Assembly: GCA_037833965.1 (NCBI GenBank)
Contig: AP031351.1
Span: 5,902,501-5,966,500, forward strand
DNA: 64,000 nt
Source of the DNA: Marchantia polymorpha subsp. ruderalis
Taxonomy: Eukaryota > Streptophyta > Marchantiopsida > Marchantiales > Marchantiaceae
Direction of reading: 5' to 3'
A program made the translations under genes and the position numbers. Every line of letters starts with the position of its first letter. The stretch's first letter is position 1. The notes beneath the pieces were generated by a model. The model saw nothing but the letters and a program-made list of their open reading frames with translations. It made no database searches and was not told the origin of the DNA. Below are positions 1 through 11,091 of the stretch, in pieces.

Positions 1-1226
1 AACTTTACTCAATTTGACATGTAATTATTCACTTTGCATATTGCTAGATCAATATCAAACATTGTGCACACATGACATCTTTTCCTTGTTAGTGGCATCA
101 GTGACATCGGTTGGATATTGAGTCGTGAAAAGTTTGATATGTTTTGTCAAAGAAGTCTATATTTTCTTAGAATCTGCCATGTAAAACTTATGAAGCACAA
201 TTTTAATATATTTGCTTTGACTCAATCATAACCTCTTCTTTACCAAATCACTATGAATATTCATCACATATATAATTTTGGATATATATATTTCATCTTA
301 AATGAATACTTTCACTCGTTCTTACATTGTCAACAATAGATTGATTTTTTGGCCAATATGATCATATGGATCCAGATAAAGGACTAGTATAATAAAATTT
401 CTTCTTTTTTTCCCCTCTAACAAGGAATGTGAGCTTGCAAGTAGGTTTTCAGTGATTGATCAAAAATTTAAAATACAATCAAATTTTTTGGAAGATCTGA
501 GGCCGCAACTCCAAAAATGCTGAACAAAAGAGAATGGAGTGCAACATGAAAACAAATGACTATTTTGATGATTTATTGCAAGAAAGAGATGGATCTTATT
601 AGAATTAATGGATGCTCGATTGAGCTTGCGGAGTCTAAAATTCTGAGATATAATGCTTTTGAATTCATCTTGTTGTTGGGTTGTCAATGATTTGTCAATG
701 TGGATATGCCTATTTGTGTAAAGTAAAGAGTTTTCATTTCACAAATTTACGTTATTAGAAAAGGTATTTCTAAGTTCTCGGTTGGTTATTAACTAAAGTA
801 TGTTCAAGACCAATTGAAGAAATATATCAATGATCTGCTCGTTAAAATAGAACTCCTTGTCATTACCAGCCAAAGATATTTGAAGAAAGTAAATCTTGTT
901 CCATATTCTAGATTTTTTATCGTTGATTTCTTGTTATTGGTTTTATTATGTCATCGCAAATCATGATTATAGTTTTGTACATCTCTTTAATAATTCAAAA
1001 TCTTTTTTAAATCTTTTTAAATCTTTTGGATCCTTGAATTGATTAGTTTTTCGCTCTATGTAGCAAGTAATTGTAAGAGTCAGCTTAGCTAATAGTGACT
1101 GTTGTGCTACTCATGGCTAGAATAAAAAATATCACAAAAAGTAACAAGACGAAATTTGATGAGAAGGTGAAAGTAGACACCATCAATGGTAAAACTTGAG
1201 ACGGATTTTTTCACAGTAGCTAAACC
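1..1226. other. AT-rich DNA without a recognised gene
   Basis: The stretch is AT-rich with many stops in all frames. I see no conserved protein motif, splice-like structure or terminal repeat. Short open frames around 460-690 on the minus strand are not recognisable. Confidence 0.5.
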
Positions 1227-1349
1227 ATGTCGTCGACCAACTATTTCTACCTTTTGTGCAAAGATGAAAATGAAAAATCCACACCTTTAATTATTAGAGC
1301 TGTTAAGTCTTTTACTACAAAAAATTCCGCTATCAAGAAATTGCACCAT

Positions 1350-1517
1350 ACTCCCATTGCAATGTAGGTCACAGTTAGACTTCCTATGAAGCTGACTTCA
1401 CTAGTTGAAATGGTGAAGGAGTAGAGAGTCCTCACTCCCATTGCAATGTAGGTCACAGTTTGACTTCCTATGAAGTTGACTTCACTAGTTGAAGTGATGA
1501 AGGAGCAGAGAGTCCTC
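1350..1517 (+). repeat. 84-bp tandem duplication inside the RGG pseudogene
   Basis: Two head-to-tail copies (1350-1433 and 1434-1517) share about 93% of bases by eye. Each encodes a TPIAM...LPMKLTSLVE-like segment of the pseudogene's N-terminal region. The length is a multiple of three, so the copy did not shift the frame. A few substitutions separate the copies, so the duplication is not fresh. Confidence 0.85.
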
Positions 1518-2338
1518 AACATAATTGGACGTGGATATAGAGAAGTATGTGAAATTGATCAAGATTGTGATGAATATGGCGGTGATCACAATGAAGGATT
1601 TAAACACGAGATTATTGATGAATCTTTTCAGAATTGTGGAAACTGCAATGACCGCGACAACAATCAGTGTATCAACAATTGTCATCATGGAGTAAATCAT
1701 GTGTGGTTATGTTGCTCTTGAAGGAGATGGCGGCTTTAATCATGTAAATAAGAAGACACCTTGTGGAGAGGGCAGAAAAAAATTCTCCTCTGAAAGACAG
1801 CCGGAGCAGAGGCGGAGACAACCGTGGTTGTGAAGATTGTGACTGTGGCCATGAAAAAGATAATGAAGATCATAAAAAACGCCGCAAGCACGATCATCAC
1901 ATTGGATCATCATTGAATAAGATGAAGCAAGATGATTCTCGTTGAGCAAATCAAAGAGTTCATGGAGACTGCTTCAAAAAAGGAGTAAAAAGTAATCAAT
2001 CCCAGTGAAGAAAAGAAGTTTGATTGTGAAAATCATATTGACACCGCCGTCACTAAGGATGGAAAGAAGAAAGAATAAAAGTAATAAGACAACAAGATGA
2101 CTTTGGATGAATATAAAAATATCTTTGAGAAAAAACACAAAATACTTTCTGCAAACAAAGCGGAAGAAAGTAAAGTGGAAGTTGACAAGATTTTTTAAAA
2201 CCATGCAAATGATAGACAAACAATCAATTGAAGAAGATGTATTTTTTAAGTTGGAGGTCGACAAGAAGAAGAAGAAAAAGAAAAAGTAGTCTTTAGGGAA
2301 GGATTAGAAATCAAGAAAACACGTGAACATCAATGATA

Positions 2339-2952
2339 CAGTAGAACCTCTATAAATTTATACTCCATAAATTTATAACCTCCAAAAATTTATCAAATTG
2401 TGCGGTCCCGGCATGGGACCAGGCCAAAAATTTATAATCTTATAACTTATCAAGTTTTGGCTGCCCCGAATTTTTTATAAACTTATATTCAGGTTGATGT
2501 GCTTTCCGAGCTACATTTGTAGGACTATGATTGACTAAAGAAACTTGTAATGGTTGTCTGCCTAAGCTTTTGTTCACATTTGTTTGTTGGTTGCTTAAGT
2601 ATCTGACGTGGGTTAGGGATTTTACTTGATTAAGTTGTTTACATTTTGAAAAGTTTTCTTCTACACAGTCCAACTGTATACAGTACGCCAGGATACAGTG
2701 CCCTACACACCCCATTACAATACCACAGCCAATACACACGGGACCTAGGTATCAAACAACTTCTATGTCTTTTCGAGGTCCTGCATTCCTTGCCGTAACC
2801 TTCCATACCTTTCTTCAACCTTCCGGATGAATCTGATACCAATCAAGCAAAATTAAATGAATCAATTTTAATAAACTCTAGAAACTTATCACCTCTATAA
2901 ACTTATCAAAAAGGGCCGGTCCCAACTTGATAAGATTATAGAGGTTCTACTC
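2339..2952. mobile_element. Pogo-like (Emigrant/Lemi-type) MITE
   Basis: The element is bounded by inverted repeats reading CAGTAGAACCTCTATAA at the left and GAGTAGAACCTCTATAA (reverse strand) at the right, 16 of 17 matching. It is flanked by the TA dinucleotide duplication (2337-2338 and 2953-2954) expected of Tc1/mariner/pogo elements. The terminus closely resembles the plant Emigrant/Lemi ends as I remember them. The interior repeats short motifs such as AAATTTATAA and a GGTCCC-rich segment near both ends. No transposase is recognisable in 614 bp, so it is non-autonomous. It sits inside the RGG pseudogene. Confidence 0.8.
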
Positions 2953-3139
2953 TATACTCAAGCTAGTCAAGGAAAACAAAATTATAGTTATGGAAATAAT
3001 ATAGATCGGTGAATTGATGAAAATGGATTCAAGCTATCATATTCATGAGTTCCAATAGTTAAAGACTATTTAAGACGGCAAGCAATGTCTCATCTTTTCA
3101 AGTATTGCAAACGTTTTTGTGAAATACTACGTGAATGAT

Positions 3140-5940
3140 TTTTTTTTATTGTCTCACTATCTTTGTGATTATCGTCCGACATATAATAAATTTTCATTGT
3201 TGATGTTAATAAATTTCAATTCACTATTGAAAATTTTTGGAATGAAACAATGTATAGTGAGATGCATTCATTAGTTGAAAATAGATTTTGAAAATTAGTA
3301 AAATATAAATAAACAATAATAAACACAATTCATATGTACAAATTGAAATACAAGTTAATGATCAATGAATTAACAAGAATAGAAATGTATAAATTGGATT
3401 GAGTTTCATTATCAAGTAATTCAATACATTTAATTTTTTTTTAAAATAATTTTTTATATATGATTTTATATTTGAAGTAAATAAATGTTGTCAAAATTCT
3501 TCATTGTGATATTTTAAATGAGTTGAATTTCATATATAATGTTTAAAATGTTGCATAATTATATTTGTCTATGGATTAAAACATCATAAGGCAAGCAACT
3601 TCATTATTTTATGAATTACAAAAGTTTCAATCAAATTTTTTATTATCTTTCTTTATATATGAAAAGTATCACTTATGGATTTTAAATTTTTTTAAATTTT
3701 TATGTTATACGTAAATGACATGTTTTTTTTCAATTATAAATAAAATGTTAATGAATTAAAAAAAATTTGAAATTCAAGTTTAATTTGAAACATCTTGAAA
3801 TATCAAAGAAGTTTTAGTGGGAAATATATAATTATACTCAATTCATGTTTTGTTACTTTATAAATCACAAATAAATTTTTGATGACGTCGTGAGATAATT
3901 TTTGGTTACTTCTGATTTCTAAAATGAAACTTTTTTAATAATTGAAATGATTGTATTTGCAAATTTTTATGCTGAAAAAATCAATGTCACAACTTCAAAA
4001 GTATATGGTGATGCTAATTTTCTAACATCAAATGTCTTGTATTTGTTTGCTTCAACTCCTTTGCATTGTAGCAGGTTAAACTCTTGGTAAACAACATGAA
4101 TGTTCGTATTAAGCAGGAAAATTTGCTAATGAATACCGTTCAAGAGAGATATTCTTGTATGCAAATAAGTTTTACTCTCTTTATGTCATTTTTTCTATAT
4201 TGATAAAAAAACAACATGTTATGTGATTATTTGTATGAAAAAATTGATAAATTTGAAAGTAAAAAAAGTTGATTAATTAAATTATCTTTCAATCAAAACA
4301 TGAATCATCTATTCTTATACATATATCAAACCGTAAGATTTATCAATCAACAAGAAATCATTTCGATACTTAGAAATTGTTGTATGCTAGATTGTAATCA
4401 CTTGTGATTTTTTCTTGAATCTTTTTTTCTACTTTGACAATTTTTCTCATTTGAAACTCTTTGACTTTCTACACAACGATTGATGAGTATTAGATTGTTT
4501 AGTACTCTTCTTTTCAAATGATGTTGTTGATTTTAGCAACAATTATCAACTTATCAAATCAAGATTGCAGAAATATTCTACTCTCTTGCAAAAGTAATTT
4601 TTCTAATGTGCAACACATTTTTCACTTTTGAATTAAGATTCATACTTACTAACCTTGTTCATCTATATTATTTTTTCTTATCACATTTGATAACATTTTA
4701 TGTCACAAAAAAAAAATTTGTAATATTGTAACATGATTATTTAAAAATTGAATAATTGAAATACATATATACAAGTGTAATGAATATATTTATATGATGA
4801 ATTTGATTTTTATATCATATATACTGATAAAATAAAATAAAATTGTACATATTTAAATACATTATCAACTTGTGTAAATATTATTGCTTGTGATATTTGA
4901 AAAATCACATTTGATTTGTCAACATATTGATCAAATCAAATGCAATTGAATATTTTCCTAAACATTTAGGATTAAAGGAATAAATATTCTCTTAATATTT
5001 ATTCCTTTTCAATTTTTTCACAAAAAAAATTATCATATTTAAAATCATTGATCAATTACAAAAAAGACAATTTTTTATTACATAAATATTTAGAAGTGTT
5101 CAAAAATATCGCATTAAAGTCAATTAGTAATTAATTTATTACACTTATTAAATGATTTCTAATTCTTATCCTGAAAATCATAATTAATTTGGAAGTTTTT
5201 CAAATGACTATATCAAGACTAAATTTGTCTCTAGAATTATTTAACTAAATTTCTATTTTGAATTGAGCATGAGTAGTTAGTTGCTGAACATTTTTCATAA
5301 CTTTTAGGAATATAAACCCCCTGGTGTCGATAAAAGATGTAGAGTATCACAAATCTCTTCTTCATCGTTGAGTATCTACTTTATCTAAATACAGAGCAAA
5401 TGAATGCCCTCGTGATGTTAGTTATTTGGAACGAAATGTATTCCGAGTGCGAACAATGTATAACTTAATTATTAATATAAATTCTCAGCGGAATAAAGTA
5501 CCTGCCCTTGACATGTCAATCCTTGGTCAACTTATTTTTCCTACTTCAAAGTCACTGTTCTAAGGCTTTAAAAACTCAATGTGTTACACCAGATATTAAA
5601 GAAGAAAGAACTGAGAATTAACCTAAAGTGAGGGGACATATTTTACACTTGATTTCCACAAGTTAAAATCATTCTTCACAGTTTATATGATCATATATAG
5701 AATTTGAAATAAAAATATGTTGACAAAAAGACCACATAATCTCATTTAATCTTGTTACATGAGAATATTAAGATGAGAATTGTTCGAAATCAAAATATGA
5801 TCATTATTGCACAGCAATTTGCGGATGTTTTATAAGGTTATCTCTGTAAAGATGACATCAGTAATAAAGTCATAGACGAAATCCAATGAAATATTTTGAT
5901 ATCATTACCACCATTAAGATAATGCTTTGTGTGTACCAAA
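3140..5940. other. AT-rich intergenic DNA
   Basis: This is strongly AT-rich, with homopolymer runs and stops in every frame. No protein motif, RNA gene, terminal repeat or convincing hairpin was found. Confidence 0.5.
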
Positions 5941-8418
5941 CGGGAATTGATGGTACAATGTAGTGAACGTACTAGAAAATGCGATGTACAAATTTAATAA
6001 GGAATGGGTGTACTATCATCCGGTGCATCGGAAGTCAAACAACAATAAGGTCCTTTCGAGCAAGTCACGTACAACGGTACGTGGTTGGACTGTGCGTGCG
6101 GTCAACGGTGTAAATGAGTGCGAAGCACTGTCGAACGGAACCGGGCAAAGTCGGAAGCCAGAGTGGACGTGGTCAACACAGTGCATCACCGTGACCACGA
6201 GGCCGTAACTGCGTGACGCATGTCATGCGGTCAACGAACGTAAGGAAGAGTGACTCGACACCCACGTCAACTTACGTCGCCGGACGGGATGCCGTCCGGC
6301 GTCCCGTCCGGCGGACCTCACCACCGTCCATCGATCGACAGACTGCCCATCGCACCGCCACGTGGAGCGACAAGGACCGCCCTGCGGGAAAGCAGATGGA
6401 AAACTTTGAATCCCGGGGAGCGTCGTCCCTTCCAGAAACGGAAAGTGGAGCGTGGACAGAGCCGGTAGTGCGTCGGACGAGGAGGGAGGGAGGGAGCGCT
6501 CGAGAGGAAGGGCTGTTTGCCGGCCTGCCCCAGAAACTCCCTCCCCCGGATGAGCGTTCTTGATCGTTCTTTTGCACTCGCAGACGACGAGGAGGAGGAG
6601 GAGGGCGAGGAGCTGATTTGAGGTGGTGATGATGTGGAGATGCAACCTGCGCCGATGGTCCCCAGCTTGAGCGTGTGGGAGGTGTGGAATGAATGACATG
6701 GACGACGACGAGCTTGGAAGGTGGCGGCCATCGGCCCCGATCTAAGAGTAAGTCGAAGTCGAAGTCGAACCCAATTAAATGAGTAAAACAGTGCCCCCAG
6801 ACCGAATTTCACTCCGTCTGCCTCACTCTCTCACTGCCTGCGCTTGTGAGCGAGGGAATCCACAAGAGAGTCTGGTCCAATTCGTTTGCCTCCTCTCTCT
6901 CTCTCTCCCTCGCTCTCTCTGTCTGTGTGCTGACTGACTGACTGACGAACGGTGATGGCTTTCGTAATGGGAAAGTGGTGGATGACGTGAAGGATAGGAG
7001 TCAGAGCTGGATTGTACGAAATTGGAGAGGTGTGAGGATGATGCGGGCTGGGCTAAGAACGAGAGAGGCGGGAAGAATTATAGAGTTCGAATTTGTCTCC
7101 TCCAGCGCAGAAGTTGCGAGGCAGATGGGAGTGTTGGGGATCTGTAGCATCTTGGGAATTCTCCCGAGGAGACAATGTGAGGAAGGCCAGGTTGCGGACG
7201 GTGGAGGGTGTAACCATTGGCTTCAGTGAGCGACAGGTTGTTTCAGTGACTTTGTCTGCTTGACAGGTTTCCTGCTGTCTCGGCGTCGCTGCGCGGTTGC
7301 TTGCTTTGTCGCCGCATCGCCGTCGTTGGCTGGTTAAGATTATTGATTGATTTCTGTGCACTCATTTCCATGGAGTTGGTGTTTCTACTCTCTCTGCAAG
7401 TTCAGGCAGAGCTTAGTACGAAGCCCGCTCGTGTCTTTGATGTGGACATTCCTGCTCTACTTACCAACTGCGACAACTACCGTCGAGCTATGGAGTTACA
7501 CCAACAAGCATGTACTGGCCGTCTTCGTCGTGACACTGGTGCATTTTGTTCCCAGCTCACACTTGCAGTCTTCTTCCTGTGCACCCATTTTAATCGTTTG
7601 TGGGCACCACTAACTGCACCTGTTCGTTACGATGCCCATGACATGTAGCGTCTGATTCTCGCTCGAGAAGACTTGGCAGTCTCTACCAGTCCTCGAGTTC
7701 TACTCTCTCGCGATTCCTACATGCTTGCTCAGAATCCCCCTTTTCTCGAATGCGGGGATACTTGGCCTGTCTTTCGTGATTGCTTGCTTAAAGATTGGGA
7801 GGTCATGCTCCTGATGTTGATGCATTGTGTTAATCAGCTGGACAGTTGGGTGAATCAAATTTGAACGCTGTTGGATAATTCAAGTTTTACCTAGATGTGC
7901 TGAATTCAAGCCTTTTAGCCTGCCCAGCAATCTAATGAGGTTCAGAGGTTCAGCCCTTCATTAAATGAAGAGGATCGTAACTGTATTATCTGTGACCGGT
8001 CCCTGTATTCATTCATCTACATTCTTACGAACGAATTATGTGGAGAAATCTGAATGCTTACCGGGTGTTTAGACTGGAGGTACATGTACGAACATGATAT
8101 AAGCTCTCTCGACCAAATACTTTGTGTGAGAAGCATTGTGTCGCGAACTAGTGCTGCATCAGTATTATTTTGGTGCCATGAAAAAAATAATTGTTTCTGT
8201 CATAATGTTCTGTACTATTGCTCTCTCCCAGCAATATCTATGGACCAGCTCGTATAAGTAAGTCTTTGGCGGGAGTATTTCAGCTAGTCGATGTTAACGA
8301 GGTGCGGTGGTCCTTTTATCCAGAACGATGCACGTGCGCTTTGGGGATGCACTTTGGACATTTATCTTGACAACTCGTCAGGAACTTGTCGAATTTAAGG
8401 ACGAGATTAGAACGAGAG
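5941..8418. other. Mixed/GC-rich sequence upstream of the fluoride exporter; no gene recognised
   Basis: Base composition rises sharply at about 5.94 kb, with CpG-rich DNA at 6.0-6.7 kb, a CT microsatellite near 6893-6920 and ordinary mixed sequence to 8.4 kb. Several open frames of 60-160 codons exist on both strands (for example 6223-6812 minus and 7301-7648 plus), but they overlap each other and resemble no family I know. The block could hold distal promoter elements or a non-coding transcript. Confidence 0.4.
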
Positions 8419-8425
8419 TATAAAG
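8419..8425 (+). promoter_or_regulatory. Putative TATA box of the fluoride exporter gene
   Basis: TATAAAG lies 59-65 bp upstream of the ATG at 8484, in an otherwise non-TA-rich stretch. Transcription would start near 8450 and leave a short 5' UTR. Confidence 0.45.
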
Positions 8426-8483
8426 CTAGCAGTCTCCGAGAGAATCACCTAGAGTACTGGTATATTTCTTTCGGCCCGCGAAA

Positions 8484-11091
8484 ATGGAGAGTGTCGAAGA
8501 CGAAGCAAGAATTTTGAAAGAATCCAAAATTCAGCAAGAATTGGATCTCAGGAGATCTGGATCGTCGAGCGGTTCTTCGTCTTCAAGATCCCTCTCGGCC
8601 GAGGAAGAAGATGAGCTTGAAGGAATGGCAGGAGATTCAGGTTCAGCTCGGAGAATTGATGACCCCGACTCAGTAGAAGCGAGGATTTCACTGGGTAGTG
8701 GAGCATTCCCCCACTCTTCTTCCTTGGAGGCTGGAAATATATTTTCCGCAGAACTGGGAGAAAAGGGTCTCGAAGAGGCCCGAGTCGCGTCCACCTCCAG
8801 AAGCTCAGGGCAATTGCAAGTATGACAATCATTCTTGTCTTGGTTTTGTCGTTTACGGATCGCCTAACCTTCGATAATGTAGTGTAAATCTGGTTCTTTC
8901 CAATTTTCTGAACCAAGAAGACGTTGACATCAATTTGCTAGCCAGTTTGAGATTCTTCCCTCTCTGAATTTATAATTTCATTATAAGGTTAGTTCATGTA
9001 AGACACAAACAATCAACAGAGAGCTTACCGTTATTATGACGATATTTCCCGTAGGGCGAGGGCAAATTGTGCAGCTGGCTCGAATTTCTGTCGGTCCTCG
9101 CGCACCTGACAGCTTTTGGAATTATTGGGGTGAGTAAAGCCTTCTGGCTTCTGGATGCTTAGCAGAAATGTTGTAAAATCATACTACTTTTAGGGGACGC
9201 CACAGGTAGAAGAACCTGTTTGTATTTGTTTCCTCAAAAATACTAGTCATTCCTTGTGCAACGCAGTCTTGTGTTGCTCATATTATGAGGTGAACCGATG
9301 TTTGTATCTGGGATTCAATGTATAGGATTTGGTCGATTGAGCATTTGATGATCAAAGTGCATTTTAAAATCTTTGTTTCGATTAAACAGTCGTTGTTGTT
9401 GCGCTGATTCTGAAAGCCCAACTTTAATCCAGAGTTAGCTTTGTAGTGTTCAAATTGGCCACCTGTACATAATGTCCCGCATCGTTATTAGAGCTCTTCG
9501 TTCCTAAGCCGGAAGTACGCGTGAAGTAACTCATGGCCAATTTATGTTCATCAGGTGCTCATAAGGTTTGGTTTGGAACAATTGTTTGGTCCTCCGGTGG
9601 CAGGAGTCACCACCGATAATAGTGCACTTTTCAACGATCTTCCGGCAAATATGGTTTGTCCTTTACCTTCCAAGTTACACAAATATCTGCTCTCTAATTC
9701 TGTGTCGAACTGAGTGAGAAGTTTATTTTCAATCGCTTCATCCTTTACTGATGCTGGCCTCTTCATGCGTTTGCAGCTGGGGTCCTTTTTTATGGGGTGG
9801 GTTGGAGTCGTTTACAAGAAGGACATATCTCTATTTTCGGAGCATCTGGCAGTGGGCCTGTCCACCGGTCTCATGGGAAGTATCACCACATATGCGGCCA
9901 TGATCCAAAGGATGATGGCAAATATGGTGGGGAATCACTGGATGAATGGAATTGTTGGACTCTTACTCGGTGGGTTTCATTGGATTCTGATTCCCATGTT
10001 GAGGTGCACTCTGCTTTGTCCAACTCGCACCTTTTGAGGTTATGTGATCTGATGAACCTTCGGATAACACACAGATGACATGCTGAATGGGTGAATTTTT
10101 ACTTACATGTCATCTTCTCGATCAGGAAGCTGGAAAAGTTGAAAAGTGTTTCGTTTGGATACTAAAGACTCCTTAGAGAGACTGAAGGGATACTTTGCTG
10201 AAGTTAAAGGGCTCTGGGATTCACATCGTTGTTTCATATGTTTTGACGCCTAGTTTCTGTCGGCCTGTGTTGATGGCAGGTATGGAACTCGCTCAAATTT
10301 CACTAATCGTAGGGGTGGATTCAGCGAAACTTTTAAATAAAATACTTGAACGTATTAATCATAATAGAGGGCGGAAAGGATTGAAAAAATTACAAGCACC
10401 TGCACCGGACAATCTTCGTCGTCGATATTGGAGTTTAATGATATTTGTACTTCTCGGAGGCTTCTTATGGTTGGGATCTTTGATTCTGACCGTTTTTGAC
10501 AGTAGCTCGAGCTCCAGGAGAACATTGTGGCTTGCTTGTCTTGTTGCCCCTCCCGGTGTGTGGATGCGTTGGTACTTTGCAAGGCTTAATGGACAAGGTA
10601 TCGGATCAAAACATTATCTTAGATGGCTGCCGTTTGGAACTCTTTTGGTGAATGTATCTGCATCAACAATCGAGGCTGCCCTAGCTACGGTGGAAGTTGC
10701 GGTAAGTTCCAACGTGTCCTCGTTTTCTTTTCTTAGAAGACCCAGTAGCTGTTATTTATCTGTACTGTCTTCTGTTTTCGGCTGTTCAGCTGCTGTCTTT
10801 TTCTCTGCAATGTTTTTTGAGGACTCATCGCCCTTCTTTTGACTGCAGGTCGGGAACTATAATGCCAGACTGCTTGTTGGAGGGCTACAGTTAGGTTTGC
10901 TTGGCTGCTTGAGCACAGTCTCCACATTTGTTGCCGAGATACAGATTATGCATCAAGGCAGAAACCGGTGGCGAGCATACGCTTATCCTGTCTTCACTAT
11001 CTTAACATCTCTTGCCATAGGATTTTTAATCTATGGAGTACCAGTCTGGGTTTTGGGCCTGGGTGCTAGATACAGGCCTTTGGAAAAATAA
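8484..11091 (+). CDS. FEX: Fluoride export protein, two-domain CrcB/Fluc family
   Basis: The product would expel fluoride ions across a membrane (plasma membrane in other eukaryotes). Six exons, 8484-8819, 9055-9129, 9555-9653, 9777-9969, 10280-10701 and 10849-11091, join in phase to give 455 aa, close to plant FEX length. Residues 1-112 form a hydrophilic, Ser- and Glu-rich tail in exon 1. Two CrcB domains follow. Domain 1 has the pore asparagine in LPANMLGSFFMGW (N169) and GLMGSITTYA (about 201-210). Domain 2 has GTLLVNVSAS (N359) and the stronger signature GLLGCLSTVSTFVAEI (about 391-406), with the Thr/Ser of the central sodium site. A hydrophilic linker (about 255-285) precedes the extra helix that inverts domain 2. 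ATG 8484 is the first in-frame ATG after a TATA-like box. All introns are GT-AG. Confidence 0.92.

Larger units (their letters stand above)
1227..3070 (+). pseudogene. Decayed retrocopy of an RGG / HABP4-PAI-RBP1 (SERBP1/Stm1-like) mRNA-binding protein gene
   Basis: The functional family binds mRNA and ribosomes. Here an N-terminus MSSTNYFYLLCKDENE (1227 on) resembles the family's 'NPFDLLxDD' start. It is followed by an RGG-like middle in which arginines read as Cys, His or stop (for example NCGNCNDRDNNQ near 1633), then SPLKDSRSRGGDNRG (about 1785-1830), then the HABP4 domain signature MTLDEYKNIFEKKHKI (about 2098) and EEDVFFKLEVDKKKKK (about 2230-2285). The 'NIN..LK' motif typical of the C-terminus is split by a MITE at 2339-2952, and weaker family-like reading continues to about 3070. 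There are several frameshifts and stops and no introns, which suggests a processed copy. Arginine CGN codons turned into TGN/CAN/TGA indicate decay of methylated CpG. The 3' limit is uncertain. Confidence 0.75.

Noticed and set aside
6223-6812. Large minus-strand frames of 101-164 codons
   Set aside because: Three frames overlap with none preferred, and no family resemblance was seen; a CpG-rich regulatory block is more likely.
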